A DNA stretch of 64,000 nt from Trichobilharzia szidati (Eukaryota; Platyhelminthes; Trematoda; Strigeidida; Schistosomatidae), in NCBI GenBank assembly GCA_944472155.2, contig OX235274.1, positions 35,462,052 to 35,526,051 on the forward strand, written 5' to 3'. The notes under the pieces are model-generated. The model saw nothing but the letters and a program-made list of their open reading frames with translations, was not told the origin of the DNA and did no database searches. This document shows positions 22,680 to 34,558 of this stretch, piece after piece. The position numbers and the translations under genes were made by a program. The number at the start of each line of letters is the position of its first letter. Position 1 is the stretch's first letter.

Positions 22680-23130
22680 CAGGATTTCATCATGAACTGA
22701 CATTGGTTAGAGAACCATTGGAAAATCTGCATGGAGTACTGGATAGCTGTTTCGTCCTAGTTTGGGACTCTTCATCAGTGCGCACCCACCGACAGGGTTC
22801 GAGCCCAGGACCTTCTGGTTACAAGGTTAGTGAGCTCGTATACAATTAAGCCACTGGGACCCAATCCAATGACCAGCCCATGAATTCTAACTTCTGCCAA
22901 TTCACAATATAGTGCAACCGCTAGCCAATGTCTTCGGCGAGTATTTGTCCTCACACCCGACCTGCTGCACCCTACTGGTCACGACTTCCCACTGGAAACC
23001 CAGGTAAAACTACCTACCTGAATAGGGCCAGTCACCAGTGAGCATCTCATTGATATTCAAGTATTGGTTTGTAGGGATTTGGTTGATTGGTTACAGGATT
23101 TCAAATCAAATCAAACCAAATCCCTACAAA
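22680..23130 (-). mobile_element. SINE beta with 3' extension and C3-mutated hammerhead
   Basis: Minus strand: GGGTTCGAGCCC-like head region, then GCACTG-ATGAAGA-GTCCC...GGAC-GAAA-CAGCTATC, with A at the C3 position. The flank 22870-23060 repeats that beside 19900-20060. Confidence 0.7.
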
Positions 23131-23164
23131 CCAATACTTGAATAGAAATAAGATGGTTTATCAC

Positions 23165-23830
23165 TAGATGGTTACAGGAATTCGGAAGGAAGGAAGTCCA
23201 ACCAGCTTCACCTAGCTTACGTGCTTGTTGGTACCCCCACCAGTCTGCAAGGTGTATTATCTGTAATCTTGAAGGGACTGATGTCCTCAGTGAAATTCAA
23301 ACTTGTGTCACCACCCAGTGCTGCCTGAAGTCAATTAGAGACGTTACCGCCACTGAGGTATTCGGGCTGGCGACTGGATTCTACTGAATACTTTCACTGA
23401 ACACGAGGCAGTAACTAATGATGGCGTGGTGGTGTGATACAGACAATGTGTTCCAAGGGAATATTATTCTCATATATTCCCACAGTTCAATACCGCATTA
23501 GATACAGAATACTATGTATATATTTGAACATTCTATTTCATGTCGTTTTATTGTAAACCAAAATCACGTGCTCAGTGATTGGTTAAAGAATATAAACAGC
23601 GGTTTGATCAACTGAAAATATACCTTAGCTTCCATGTCTTTCTTGCCTTCTGCAATTACAGTATCATGCGTCTAATCCCTGGTGTTTGGCGCAGACTGAA
23701 TTCAATCAGTCCAGTTTGCAATGTGACCACCATGTTAGATGGCTGACAATTGGCAACAAGTACCAAAACCCCTAGATCTAAGGCTGTCTGCCAATAGACT
23801 CCAACCATCTAATCACAACAATTAACTGAA
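23165..23830. repeat. SINE gamma copy, split
   Basis: Gamma core at 23215-23400 (ACCCAGTGCTGCCTGAAGTC, GAGGTATTCGGGCTGGCGA) and the gamma outer part at 23690-23830 (AGTTTGCAATGTGACCACCA, GACTCCAACCATCTAATC). The AT-rich sequence at 23450-23690 between them is unassigned. Confidence 0.55.
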
Positions 23831-24014
23831 CCACTCACTCTGTTTATGTTCTGTCACTAATAGCACCGTGAAGCGTTTACCACAAGACTACTACATAATC
23901 CTAGGACCAGTGTTCAGTGTAATCGTATTTCTTCAGTATGAAAAAGTCTCAAAATAAATAATATGAGCAAGCTACAAATGCGACCTGCAGATGACAAAAT
24001 TTTGTGATTTAGAG

Positions 24015-24485
24015 GATGAGTAATCAAATCGTAATCAGGAGTGTGTGTGTTGCGTAATATGAGAGACACCCAGAAAAGTAGGATGTCAATAAAAGAGCAT
24101 AAGGACACGTGTCCAAAATAAGTTACGTAATAGGCAGAAAGAGTAAATAAAAGGGTTGATTAAGAAAAAGATGTTACTAAGATGTCATACAAAAATTCAA
24201 AAAAAGCATTATTAGCATTATTAATCTTGGCTATAATTCCAAGTTCAACTACTTTGTTAATAATGCTATTTTTAAATTTTGTATGACATCTTAGTAACAA
24301 CTTTTTTTTAATCAACCCTTTATTTACTCTCTCTACCTATTACATAATTTATTTTGAACACGTACTTCCATGTTCTTACGTTAACATCCTACTTTCCTGT
24401 GTGTCTTCCATATTACGCAACCCTTGTCAATACTCACCAATTTTCACCCCCCACGTAGTAACAATCTGATTACTCATCACATTTT
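24015..24485. repeat. Large imperfect palindrome
   Basis: Arms 24050-24213 and 24259-24420 are reverse complements over about 165 bases (for example AAGATGTCATACAAA on the left and TTTGTATGACATCTTAGTAA on the right). Weaker pairing extends to 24018 and 24480, around a 45-base loop. There is no protein signal. A foldback or MITE-like transposon is the likeliest explanation. Confidence 0.85.
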
Positions 24486-24589
24486 TGAAACATTTTGATG
24501 ACGTAAACAATAACCCTGACTAATTTTCGTATTTTTGTTTGACAATCCTAATGTTACACACACACACACACACAAAAGAAAGACTTGTA

Positions 24590-25440
24590 ACATGAAAAAC
24601 GATACAGCCTAATGAATATGGTAAATCACCAACTGTCTCCAGCCATTGTTTCTCAGGCAATCCACGCCTACTTACGTTACAAGCTCAAATTAACTATCAA
24701 AGATTTCATGGACTGATTACAAGCTTTCGTTTGACCACCACTAGCTATTTACCAAATCAACCTTATGTCAGCTAACATTCCCTGTCAAGGCATATGTAAC
24801 ACATGTCCCAACCATCTCAATCGATGTACCTTAATAACCTCACCGATTGATTTTCCCTCCTTACCTAACACTCGACGTCTAACCTCAGTATTACTCACCA
24901 TAGTATGCCACCCAGCACGGTAAGTGGAACATGGACGTCTAAGATCAAACATAGTTAGCCTTTTGATATCTTCCACTTCCAATGACTATGTCTCACATTC
25001 ATAAGTGGAGGACGGAGCAAACTAATGCGGTGCAATACACACATCCTCAGCCAGATATTACGTCCACGCCATAGACGCCGTAAGTTGTCAAATGCCATAC
25101 GAACCTTTTGTATCCATGCTAAGATTTCGTTAAAAATCATCCCGTTGAGGCTGATGTAACTACCCGAATAAGCGAAGTGGTCAAAATGCCCTATCACTTC
25201 ACTCCTGCCTATTTTTTAAGCTAGAAGTGAGTCGATGTATTCCAGTCCCATAGCATCGTCTTACATTTGACAGGTGAAAGTCGTATACCAAACATTTAAA
25301 GATTTCTGTTCAAGATATTCGAAATACTTTGCATTCTACCAGCGTCTTCGTCTAGGAGGACTATATCACTAGCATTTTCTAAGTCAACAAGACTGTTCTC
25401 TGGTAACAAGTCAATCCCAAATTCGCTGAAGTCAGTTTAC
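24590..25440 (-). mobile_element. LINE family B copy (RT C-terminal half)
   Basis: The minus strand encodes RT-tail segments in two shifted frames: SYISLNGMIFNEILAWIQKV, RLTMFDLRRPCST and HRLRWLGHVL. The 5' end lies in the region preceding the tail, near CGTCTAGGAGGACTATATCA. Truncated on both sides. Confidence 0.8.
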
Positions 25441-25699
25441 GTCAATTCCATTAGTTATAAAGCAGGTACTTTGAGTAAATTATGGATATAATGTTAGCTT
25501 ATGAGTTGATCTTAAGTAATGATCCATAAAAAAAGTTTTCTTCAAAGGATAATAATAACGATAATAATAAGTACACCATAATTTTCACCCTTTCCAAATG
25601 AAAATATTTACCCATGAACCATATTGAAAAAAAAGTAATTAGTTACAGTACCTTCACATCAAGTTTTGAAAGGAAAAGGTTGAAGGGAACTACTATCAG

Positions 25700-25860
25700 T
25701 TGTTACCAGTTAGAGTACTGGACAGCTGTTTCGTCCCAGTCTGGGACTCATTATCAGTACCCAGCCACGGGGGGCGAACAGGGGGTGGGGCTCGAATGCA
25801 GGACCCACTGATTACAAAGCAAGCGCTTGTAGACCATTCGACCACTGCGACAAATTAAAG
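25700..25860 (-). mobile_element. SINE beta, truncated
   Basis: Minus strand carries GTACTG-ATAATGA-GTCCCAGACTGGGAC-GAAA-CAGCTGTC-CAGTAC. Stems are kept, but C3 and G5 are both A. The head is decayed. Confidence 0.65.
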
Positions 25861-25869
25861 CTGATACAC

Positions 25870-26690
25870 ACTCAAAAGTCAATAATCACGATAATAATAA
25901 TAATTAAGCAGAATACATAGAAAAAAAAAGAAAGATAGGCAGTTAAAGTTGGCTAGAATCATACGAATTTTATGCAAGAATGAGTGTCCACAGAGACAGA
26001 GAAAAAGAAAGAGGGAGAGGGAGAGAGAGTTATAATTATACTTATAAGTAAAAGCGAAATGAAAACAGGTAATTAACACGGCCAAACATAATTATGGTTA
26101 GCGATATGAGCAGCAAAAAAACAAGAAAAAGCCAAGCAAAGCAATATTAGTGAACATTACCTATATCTGAGTCTGGAAATCATTACACGTATGTATGAAA
26201 AGAAAGAGAAATTATAATATATATATATATTATTAAACTATTGATAATAAATGTATTAGGAAGCCATTGGTGTGTATGCCTCGAAAAATATACTGCTCTG
26301 TAGATTAAATGCTTTCAAATTAGGGAAAAGACACGAAAATATCCTATCCTCAATCAAACTAAATGTAGAAATAGACATAGAGGAAAATGTCAGTGCTTTT
26401 TCGACAGTATCCCTCTTTAAAACATAGCATTATTGAATATTCGCTGTAGGGAATAATGTGGAATTGATGTGGTAATATATTTCAGTGAGTTGGCATCATA
26501 AACTACTAATTGATGAATAGGTAGAAATCTCTTTTGTGGACACCGACAGTTGTGTAATTAGGATAGACATCCATCGGTTTAAGTCAAGTTGCAAATCATG
26601 TGTACCAGGTCTGCTTATTTAAAGTGCTTATCTAGCACGGTCAAGTCAAGTGATCGGATTACTAAAGAATACAGAAAAAAGTGATTTTAG
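25870..26690. other. No recognisable feature
   Basis: AT-rich, with GA-rich and TA-rich simple sequence. A possible 12-bp micro-exon context near 26170 is not credible enough to call. Confidence 0.4.
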
Positions 26691-26714
26691 GTCAACATGC
26701 TATTTCGTTTAAAC

Positions 26715-27395
26715 CAATAAGTTGACAGATGAGACTCGCAGGAGAAACGGGACTTCAAGTGACGAAGATAACCGACCAATCAGAAGCAACAACAGCAACA
26801 ACCAGCACTAATCACCACCAACGGAAGAAATTTGAAAGAGGTCACTTCATTCACTTATCCTGGAAGCATGAGTCCAACACCATAGGCAGCGGAACGGATG
26901 AGGATGTCACAATCAGAATCGAAAACGCTACGAAGACCTCCATCACTCTGAAATCAGTGTAGAAATCTTCTACGCTCTGTACCAACAGGCTACTGAAGAC
27001 TTGTATCAACAGCTGCCTTCGCTGATTTCCTTAATGAGGATTAGATAACCTTTCAGAAAGAATTAACAGCAAGAAACTCTAGGAATTAACCAACCAAGCA
27101 CCTATCACTAATCAAATATGTTGAAGAAAATGGAGACGGATCAGATACTCGCTGAAGAGACCACTGAGTGACATCGTGTGCAACGCAGACCACCTCTCGA
27201 GTGAAATCCGAATGGAAAACGACGAGTTGAGCTTGTGTCCGAGGGTGACATAGAGGAGATCATGTGAGGAGGAGGTGAGAGCCTGTAGGCAATCGTAGGT
27301 CCAGATAAACAGGACTGCAGAGAACAAGGTGAAATTCAGATGTTCTGTTGAAGCCCTGTGTTCCACTTGGAGCCCAAGAGAATAATAATATGCTA
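26715..27395 (+). mobile_element. LINE family A copy
   Basis: GAGACTCGCAGGAGAAACGG, the AACAACAGCAACAACCAGCA spacer, and the tail through GTGACATAGAGGAGATCATG to CCCTGTGTTCCACTTGG and AATAATAATATG. All frames are broken. Confidence 0.8.
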
Positions 27396-27399
27396 ATAA

Positions 27400-27960
27400 G
27401 GCTACTTTTCTTGCAGATTATGACAAGAGAATTTCTCTCTTATTCTTAGTCTGGTGAAGGTATCAAAAGTGACAGTAGAAACAATTAGTAAGTACAAAAA
27501 GAGGATGATAAGCTGATGTGTAGGGATACAGGTAAAATACCTTCACCAGAATGACACCTATCTGATTGATACTTAAATTCTTTTTCATCTTAGCTAAAAC
27601 TGCCTTCCAGTACATAGTGTTACGCTGACTATAAATCACATGCAATGCCTAAATATGTTGCAATCCAGAAACATGAGATGACTTTATTTGGTCAACCATA
27701 GAAGACAATTATGACCCAATGGTTCGAGTTTCAACAGGCAAGTAAGATGTTCCACGGTGAATAAGTTCCAGTCGAATTGGAATTTTGTGGATTAATCAAC
27801 ACTGATCACACAAGCAGAAAGTTTGAACTGAAAATGACTGTGTGCGCGTGTGTATGCATGTGTGGGAGATAGACACACTCATGAATTAGCACTTAGATGC
27901 TGAAAAGGAAAGGGACTGTTATAAAGATAAGGCTGGCCAGTCAGGGACAAAAAAAACACA
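27400..27960. other. No supported feature
   Basis: A minus-strand frame at 27470-27645 (QRNTMYWKAVLAKMKKNL) has an AG at its start and a GTATTT at its end. Its phase does not fit the neighbouring exons of the gene, so it is not called. Confidence 0.35.
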
Positions 27961-27969
27961 TTTATTCAG

Positions 27970-28118
27970 TCAATTTTAATTTTCCCATTGAGTGACTGAA
28001 CTTAAGTGTTTGGCCTCTATCTGAGGATTAAAGTGAAGTAATTTCGTAGGAAAGTGAATGGCAGTGGAATCCACTAGGATGAGCATTTCGGCTATCTTTA
28101 TTTGGGACTCATCATCTG
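27970..28118 (-). mobile_element. SINE alpha fragment cut by an LTR
   Basis: Minus-oriented hammerhead 3' strand (AGTGGAATCCACTAGGATGA on the plus strand), with the core near GGGACTCATCATCTGG. It is cut there by LTR sequence. Alpha sequence resumes after the LTR at about 28446 (GTACTTGCATTCCC). Confidence 0.6.
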
Positions 28119-28442
28119 GCCAAATTGGTAGACAGTAATTTACGTCAATGTTTACGTCCCCAATATTGGTCGTGAGAAAAATAAGAACAAAGACTGACTC
28201 AAAAACGAATCACAGCAGACTTTGCGTAGGCGGATACAATTTGCAGATAGACAATCTGAACTTCAAGAAACGGCCACAAAGAGATGAAAGATTAACGTTC
28301 AACGAGAAACCACCAAACCAATCAGAAGACTGTGTTTGTTTGCTTACAATAATCTATAATAATAATGTACATGAAAATATATAAATATTGTTGATTCCTA
28401 AATAAACGATCTGTTGCCTGGCCCTTGTCTTCTATTGTTACA
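28119..28442 (+). repeat. Solo-LTR-like repeat, 5' truncated
   Basis: Shares GTCAATGTTTACGTCCCCAA, the TATA-like CTATAAT... region and the end GGCCCTTGTC...TTGTTACA with the four other copies (40.5, 55.5, 58.4, 61.7 kb). The first ~25 bases, including the TG start, are missing. It lies inside a SINE alpha. Confidence 0.7.
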
Positions 28443-28504
28443 AATGTACTTGCATTCCCTAATGAGTAATAGTGCTCCCTTCAACATCCATCTCACAAGA
28501 TGTA

Positions 28505-28720
28505 GCTCTCTCATGACCCAAGGAGTTAAGTGAATAACGCTTTGGCGTTTAAAACGATGGGTACTTGAGTTTGAGCCTCAATGCAGGGAACACCACCCAC
28601 CAATCACTGGGAGAATGAAGGTACATCTAGATGATGAGTCCTAAATAGGATGGAATTCACATCCTCCTCAGACATCACCGAAAAGCGTCCGCCGATATTT
28701 CATTCAACACAGATCGAATC
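28505..28720 (+). mobile_element. SINE alpha, damaged hammerhead
   Basis: Head AACGCTTTGGCGTTTAAAAC, B-box-like TTGAGTTTGAGCCTC, then ATCTAG-ATGATGA-GTCCTAAATAGGA-TGGAA. C3 is A and GAAA is changed. Confidence 0.65.
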
Positions 28721-28779
28721 AATCAAAAAGGAAAACTGAATGAATTAAAAACAAAACAATTAGTTGTTTTTGTTTTTTG

Positions 28780-29590
28780 TTGAACTTCTCTTTGTTTGTT
28801 ATGTTTGTGGAGCTGACAAACATTCCATCCATCTACAACGATCAGTATGTCCACTAAACCCTTTAAATTCTTAATGTTTTATAAATTACCAGAAAAAAAT
28901 GCTGGAGAACTACACGTGTTATTCTCTACACGACCGCTGGTACTACCTCGACTGAAAAATGAAATACCTAGACTAACCACTTCAAATTGTATCTATCAAT
29001 TCAACTGCGCTGCTTGTGGAGCGAGTTATATTGGCCGTTGCTCTAGGAACTTGATTTTTCGTGCTCGAGAACATATCCCACTATGGCTAAGTAAAGGTGT
29101 AGTTAAAACTATTAACAGCTCGATATTAGACCATCTGGTGCAAACCGGCCACAAAGCCAGACAGTGTGGAAGAATCCTTCTCTATAATATACCGGGTGCC
29201 TAATAAATTGCCAAAATCATCGAAGCACCGCATGCTCCAAACAGCAGAGGCTATTGCAATTCGCCTCAAACAACCAGTGCTATGTGTTCAAAAGAAGCAA
29301 GTCCAGCCCCTACTACTGCCCTGGCCGGCCTTCAGTAGAGACTATAAACTCATGAATTTGTACTATTATCTTTCATAATTCTTCTGACATTCAGTTTATT
29401 GTTATGTTGATACTAATGAGCTGTAATCCATCAATATTATTGATTCGACGTTATTCAAACATTAATGTTGTTCATTATACTAATTCATTCATTCACTATA
29501 AAGTGTATATATAACTGTAGAACCTGATGATGAAGAGGTTTTCGAAAAGAATACTCTTTGTTCAGTATCCTTTCTTTAGAAAAAAAATTC
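28780..29590 (+). mobile_element. Penelope-like element: GIY-YIG domain plus terminal sequence
   Basis: Frame 28847-29203 encodes the linker and the GIY-YIG domain: CIYQFNCAACGASYIGRCSR (Cys pair and YIGR), REHIPLWLSKG and SSILDHLVQTGH. A frameshift near 29170 moves to a frame reading RMLQTAEAIAIRLKQPVLC and then QPLLLPWP, the usual Penelope C terminus. The 3' region ends with CCTGATGATGAAGAGG...GAAAAGAATA, repeated reversed at 905-955 and related to sequences at 46.3 and 47.1 kb. Not functional because of the shift. Confidence 0.8.
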
Positions 29591-29819
29591 ATTACATGCA
29601 GTAATTTCTTCTCTGCATACTAAACTATTATTTTTTTTAAAAAAAGAAAACCTAGTTAGCAGAAGATGTGACAAGAAAGGCATTCAATCAAAATTGAGAT
29701 AAACATTATCATCACACGTTGTTCACAGGGCTTGGTTGTGGTTGTGCGGGTGTGTGTGTGTGGCAGTAATTGTATAAGTAGTAGCAATAGCAATAGTAGT
29801 CGTAAAGTATGACTGATTA

Positions 29820-29822
29820 GTG

Positions 29823-29909
<87 letters not shown>
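29820..29909 (+). repeat. (GTA)n microsatellite, about 29 units
   Basis: An uninterrupted trinucleotide run of roughly 88 bases. The open frames over it (poly-Val, poly-Thr) are artefacts. Confidence 0.98.
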
Positions 29910-30550
29910 TTAATAGCTAACCATAAGAGATTGGCGACAATTGACACAAAACTAGAGAGACCAGAGAGATGTCATTTATCTTGCCATAAAAAAGCAAACA
30001 TTTTATAAATTATAATTGTGCACTAACATGAACAAACAAACATCAATAAATATTCACACATCCGATGATAATGATGATGATAGTAGTAATAACAAAGTCA
30101 TACTAAATTTCAGAATTAAAATGCACTTATGCATGAAATTTATAAATTAATAAAAAAAAATTCAATAAAATGTGTTTTGTATTAGTTCAAGTATTTCAGC
30201 AATGAATTATTTTTTTTTTTTTGGTTTTTGAAATGCTAACTAACACTAGTTGCTAATAAAATAAAACAAACAATACTGCAACTAACATATTTTGTAAAAA
30301 CAAACACTCGAGGTCATAATGATGCTGTTTATAGCAAGCAGCCGAAGATTTATTGAAATCGTTTAATGTGAGCGATTAGTGTTCACTGTCATGTCATACA
30401 TCTCTATTAAACTGCCATCTATCTATCTAGTCATTTTCAATATAACTTCTTATAATACAGAGGATTTATATGCCGCCTTGTGTGGAGAATTCAGAACAAA
30501 AACATACATTTACTCAAAACCAAAGTATTATGCATTATTTAATTGAATTT
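29910..30550. other. No recognisable feature
   Basis: AT-rich sequence with poly-T and short GAT repeats. No exon or named repeat. Confidence 0.4.
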
Positions 30551-30559
30551 TAGATTTTT

Positions 30560-31070
30560 CTTCCCGTCGATTGATTGGACTGAAGTTCTCTCGTGGTCTC
30601 AGGTTGACATGTCTGTCGGCTTCTTGTGCAGATGCTTCGACGATGTATCTGGGCATGTAATTAGAAGTTAATTGGAAGATGGTGACTAGCAGTGGAATCT
30701 ACTAGGATAACGCTCATTTCATCCCATTCGAGACTCGTCAGCATCGTCGAAGCATCTGCACAAGAAGCCGACAGACATACCAACCTGAGACCGAGCACTT
30801 CGGACCAATCAATCGATGGGAAAATCTAGAAATTCAATTAAATAATTAATATGACCCGTTGCACAGGAGACAGTGGCTTTCGTGGCCCAAGTGGTCTAGT
30901 GGATAACGCTTTGGCGTTTGAAACTATGGGCATAGGGTTTGAGCCTCGACGGGAACATCATCACTCAGTGACTGGGGAATGAAGGTACATCCGGATGACG
31001 ATTCCCAAATAGGGTGAAATGCTATCCTAGTAGATTCCACTGCTAGTCACCATCCGCCAATCAGAGTATG
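30560..31070. mobile_element. Composite palindromic SINE alpha
   Basis: Arms 30560-30650 and 30745-30840 are reverse complements (TTCCCGTCGATTGATTGG; CCAATCAATCGATGGGAA). Between them is a minus-oriented hammerhead-type segment with intact CTGACGA and GAAA but no stem I. To the right is a plus-oriented alpha unit with a tRNA-like head (AGTGGTCTAGTGGATAACGC, then GGGTTTGAGCCTC) and a damaged hammerhead (GGATGACGATTCCC...GGGTGAAATG). The same composite occurs at 42415-42925. Confidence 0.75.
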
Positions 31071-31084
31071 CAGAAGTTAATAAT

Positions 31085-31795
31085 CGATACTTATTATTAT
31101 TATGATTATTGCCATGAGTTCCGATTGATTGGAACATAGAGCTTCAACAGAACATCTCCATTTCACTCTGTTATCTACAGTCCTTTTAGCCCAACTCATC
31201 GTTTTCCATTCAAGGTCCACTCGAGCGACGACGCCCTGGCACGTGATATCTTCACTCAACATTCTTCTTGGTTGGTTGGCCGCCTACCGGAGTTTCTTGT
31301 TGTTTATCCTTCAGTATGAAGCGGGAGCAGCTGTTGATAACAGGTCTGATGTAGTAGGCTGATAGAAACGCTTCTTGAGACACACATGCCAAGTCTCTGA
31401 ACCACAGTAGAAGCACTGACCGATTTGATATCCGGATGTTGTTCCTTATGCTTTATGATTAACGTGAAGGTCTGTCGCGCCTTTCCTATCCTGCTGCCTT
31501 TGATATCCACATCCATTCCCAATGTATGTAGCTGAAACAACGTCGAGTGGATAAGTAAAAGAAGCATATTCCTTCAAATTTCTCCCATTGATGGTGATTG
31601 GTTCTTGTTATTCTTGTTGGTCAGGTTTCTGCATCACCTCCATTTTCGCTATGATTACACTTGAAGTCGTGTCTTTGCTGCCCACCGCCTATTCTGTCAA
31701 CTTGTTGTTGGTTTTCGCCTGTAGATCTTTGGAATTTGTGTAATACTAGAGATAAATCGTCCTCTAAGTCCAGATCTTCTAGAGTCTTAGCGGTC
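31085..31795 (-). mobile_element. LINE family A copy
   Basis: Reversed family A from the (ATT)n tail through TTCTTGTTGTTTATCCTTCA to the segment upstream of the spacer (ACTTGTTGTTGGTTTTCGCC) and AAGTCCAGATCTTCTAGAGT, which corresponds to the region around the RT active site. Confidence 0.75.
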
Positions 31796-31999
31796 TGTTT
31801 AAATCACTGAGTTACCAGAATCCCCATCCATCAAAGTGCTGCTTAAACTCTTCTGCACTTCCTAGTAGAATTATAACACATGACCAATAGACGAACTCGC
31901 GCGCATATTTAATTAATTTCCCATTATATGCTATGCAATTTTTCGAAGAAATTGAAGCAGAAATGTACAGAAATGGTGCTCTCCTCAAACGCAGCAACA

Positions 32000-32145
32000 C
32001 TATGACAAATAACGTACTTCAGACTATTTGCTTTACATGTAAATTCTGTATGTACAGGAAATATATTTTGGAACTAAATACGGTGTAAATTTCTGTAATG
32101 TATGTTCACATATTGTCTGAAATAAAGCTATTATTATTGTCGTCG
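32000..32145 (+). mobile_element. 3' end of an unassigned retroelement
   Basis: CTGAAATAAAGC is a poly(A)-signal context. An ATTATTATT tail follows directly, as at non-LTR retroelement ends. No coding relic was recognised upstream. Confidence 0.35.
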
Positions 32146-32467
32146 GTCCAGCGTATGCTCGTTTTCTCGTTCCCCATAATATGTTGAATGATCCAGTTCA
32201 CCACATTCAGGAATACCATCGGTGATAATAGGAGGCAGTCTTGTCACGAGACGAATAAGCTGAAATTTCTTCTACAATAACGTCAATCACTGCGCTATTA
32301 TTCCTCCTTAATTTGTGCTCATTATTCAACGATAGTACTAGTTACATATAAAAAAATATTGGACACTTTATGTAACCAGCTTTTATACATACATAGTAAT
32401 AACATTAATGAAATCTAATTTAAAAGTACCATAACAGATTATCGTAGAAAATACATGCGAAGCTTAC

Positions 32468-32646
32468 TTTCTGGCATATCTGTGAATGCTGTCATTAATG
32501 GACTAGCTTCATCTAGTGTTTTAGTCTTGTCTAAACGATTCCCAGAATATTCACTCGGTGCCCGAAGTCTACCTGGTAGTGTAGCTCGACCAAGAGAACC
32601 ATTCAAGTCTGGATATAAGGCTGCTACTTTACGGAAACTGGAAACA
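32468..32646 (-). CDS. Internal exon of the membrane-protein gene
   Basis: The minus-strand exon of 179 bp lies between acceptor ATAATTTTCTCCAG (AG at 32648-32647) and donor GAAA|GTAAGC (at 32467-32462). One base completes an Arg codon with the two bases left by the exon at 34487-34558. Then 59 codons follow and one base is left for the next Arg codon. Residues include VSSFRKVAALYPDLNGSLGR, LPGRLRAPSEYSGNRLDK and DEASPLMTAFTDMPE. The segment is Ser/Leu/Arg-rich with no recognised domain. A plus-strand open frame covers the same bases, but only the minus strand has splice sites in matching phase. Confidence 0.8.
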
Positions 32647-32814
32647 CTGGAGAAAATTATATGTGAAAAAGGATATTGATTACTTTATAAATTAGTTAAG
32701 TGCGCTAAAACAAAAACATATGTAAATGTGATTGATTCACAAATGTTAATAGCACAAGAACACTCATTGTACACTTTGTGCAGGAGACTTTCGTACAATA
32801 ATCTAAGATTAACT

Positions 32815-34400
32815 GAGTGACTGGTTTCAAGGCAGAACTTTGCACAGATGTGTAGCAGTTTGAGTTGCCACACTCCATGTAGCACACATGGGAAGACAAA
32901 AGAGATAAAAAGAAAGAAATTCGAAAGGACAATGTGAACCAGAAATGTGAGGTATAAAGAGCAGTAACTTGAGAAAACAATAGGGTTTAATGGATATGGG
33001 AGCCATTGAATACGACTTCAAGCCATATCACTAATTGTCTTCAGCCAATGGACTCCAACAAGAAGACTCACACCTCTCTGCACGTGACTGGCTTAAACGA
33101 ACTGACAAAGATTTCATGGACTGATGAAGCAATGTTTTGCTTTGACCACCAATATCTCTCTTACAACCTGACCCTATGTGCCAACTGACATTGCCTGTCG
33201 AATAAGGCAATGGCTAGGTATACGTCACACATATCCTAACAATCTCAATCGATGTGGCTTAACAACCTCACCGATTGATTTCCCCTCCTTGCCTAGCACT
33301 CGACTCCTAACCTCAATATTTCTCACCCTATTATACCACCTAACACGAGTGACAGAGCGTAAACTCCTATGATTAAACACAGCTAACCTTTTCATGTCTT
33401 CCACTTTCAATGACCATTTATCCCAGCTATAAATGAAGGACAGAGAGAACTGAGCAGTAGTGTACACGCCCTTTGGTCGACAGCCAGCAGGATATTACGT
33501 CCACACCAGAGATGGCGTAAGTTGGCTGAAAAATGGCAAACCAGCCTTCTGTAGCCGTGCTGAGAATTCGCCAAAAATCAGCCTGTTGTGGCTGATGCAA
33601 CTTCTCAAATAAGCGAAGTAGTCAACACGCTGTGCCACTTCAATCCCTTTCTTTACGCCAGGAGTCCATGTAGTCCAGTCCTGTAACATTATCATACATT
33701 TGACAGAAGAAAATCGCAAGCCAAACATTCGAAGATTGTAATGTTCAAGGAGTTCAGAGATCTTTGGATTTTATTAACGTATTCACCTAGGCGGAGGACT
33801 ATATCATCCACATATTCTAAGTCAACAAGTCTATTACGAATTCGCTGAAGTCAGTTAGGGTTAATTCTATTGGTACATCTGTGATGAAATTAAACAGAAA
33901 TGTGGATAGTGGACATCCCAGACGGACACCACCGGTTGTCATCACTTCAAATGACAAATCTCCGTAAGCTCTTAAAAGACTAGATGAGTTCGAGTAGGGT
34001 GCCTTGACTAGTGAGATTTACTTTCGCATCACTCTTTTCAAAGCCACATGTTGCCATAGTACCTCTTGGTCAACGGAGCCGAATTCCGCCTTCAGGTCAA
34101 GAAATACGAAGACTGTTGGACGCCGGTAAGTATCTCTATGTTGTAGAATCTGTCAACAGATGAATACATGATCAATACACCCTCTTCCTGGTCTAAAGTC
34201 TACCTGGTTTGCTCGCATTTGTTTCTTTCGATCACCACCTAATCTAAGTATGATTACTGAGCCTAGATATCATATTAGTCAAGCTAATCCCTCTGTGATT
34301 ATTGTAAATCACACGGGTAGTTGTTTTTAGGTCAGTAGTAAATTTTGCTGACTTCTACCTGAAATTGTTCAACACCATCCGCCAACACAGTAAAAACATC
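32815..34400 (-). mobile_element. LINE family B, longest copy with reverse-transcriptase domain
   Basis: Read on the minus strand from 34400 it encodes, with frameshifts, a RT: VFLDLKAEFGSVDQEVLWQ, GGVRLGCPLSTFLFNF (the GVRQGCPLSPFLFN block), and VDLEYVDDIVL at the catalytic Y-x-D-D position. Then come SCISHNRLIFGEFSARLQ, HKSLRSVTRV-like text and the HRLRLLGYV tail, ending at the family 3' motif near 32830. No endonuclease domain is present, so the copy is 5' truncated. The RT order and tail are RTE-like, similar to the elements often annotated in flukes as endonuclease-reverse transcriptase. It lies wholly within the 1.8-kb intron between two exons of the membrane-protein gene. Confidence 0.9.
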
Positions 34401-34486
34401 AACAACAAAAATCAGTAATACACATTTTCGTAAATCATATGATAAAAAAAGAAGTGGAAGAAGCAAAAACGCAGACCTCCACATAC

Positions 34487-34558
34487 CGACTGAACGATGG
34501 CTGAGGAAGATTAGCTACAGAAACAGCATTGGCACGTAATTCTTGTTGAGATCTTCCA
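34487..34558 (-). CDS. Internal exon of the membrane-protein gene
   Basis: The minus-strand exon of 72 bp lies between acceptor TTTTTTTCATAG (AG at 34560-34559) and donor GTCG|GTATGT (at 34486-34481). One base, 23 codons (GRSQQELRANAVSVANLPQP then SFS) and two bases. Of the three frames only this one stays open through the conserved boundaries. The leading base completes Ser with the exon at 41271-41348, and the trailing two complete Arg with the exon at 32468-32646. It is short, but the two splice sites are among the best in the window. Confidence 0.8.

Noticed and set aside
24050..24420. CRISPR-like or bacterial-type repeat array
   Set aside because: Only two arms in inverted orientation exist. 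Direct repeats with regular spacers were not found anywhere in the window.
25580..25665. Minus-strand exon-like segment before GTAAAT
   Set aside because: Phase does not fit the flanking exons, and the peptide is hydrophobic low-complexity text.
27463..27645. Minus-strand frame QRNTMYWKAVLAKMKKNL with AG and GT at its ends
   Set aside because: Its phase (one base in, zero out) would break the Arg junction between the exons at 32468-32646 and 22277-22390, which already fit directly.
29723..30008. Poly-Thr and poly-Val open frames
   Set aside because: They are translations of the (GTA)n microsatellite.
32455..32679. Plus-strand open frame of 74 codons beginning MRSLLSGISVNAV
   Set aside because: It mirrors the minus-strand exon 32468-32646, which has acceptor, donor and matching phase with two neighbouring exons. 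The plus frame has none of these.
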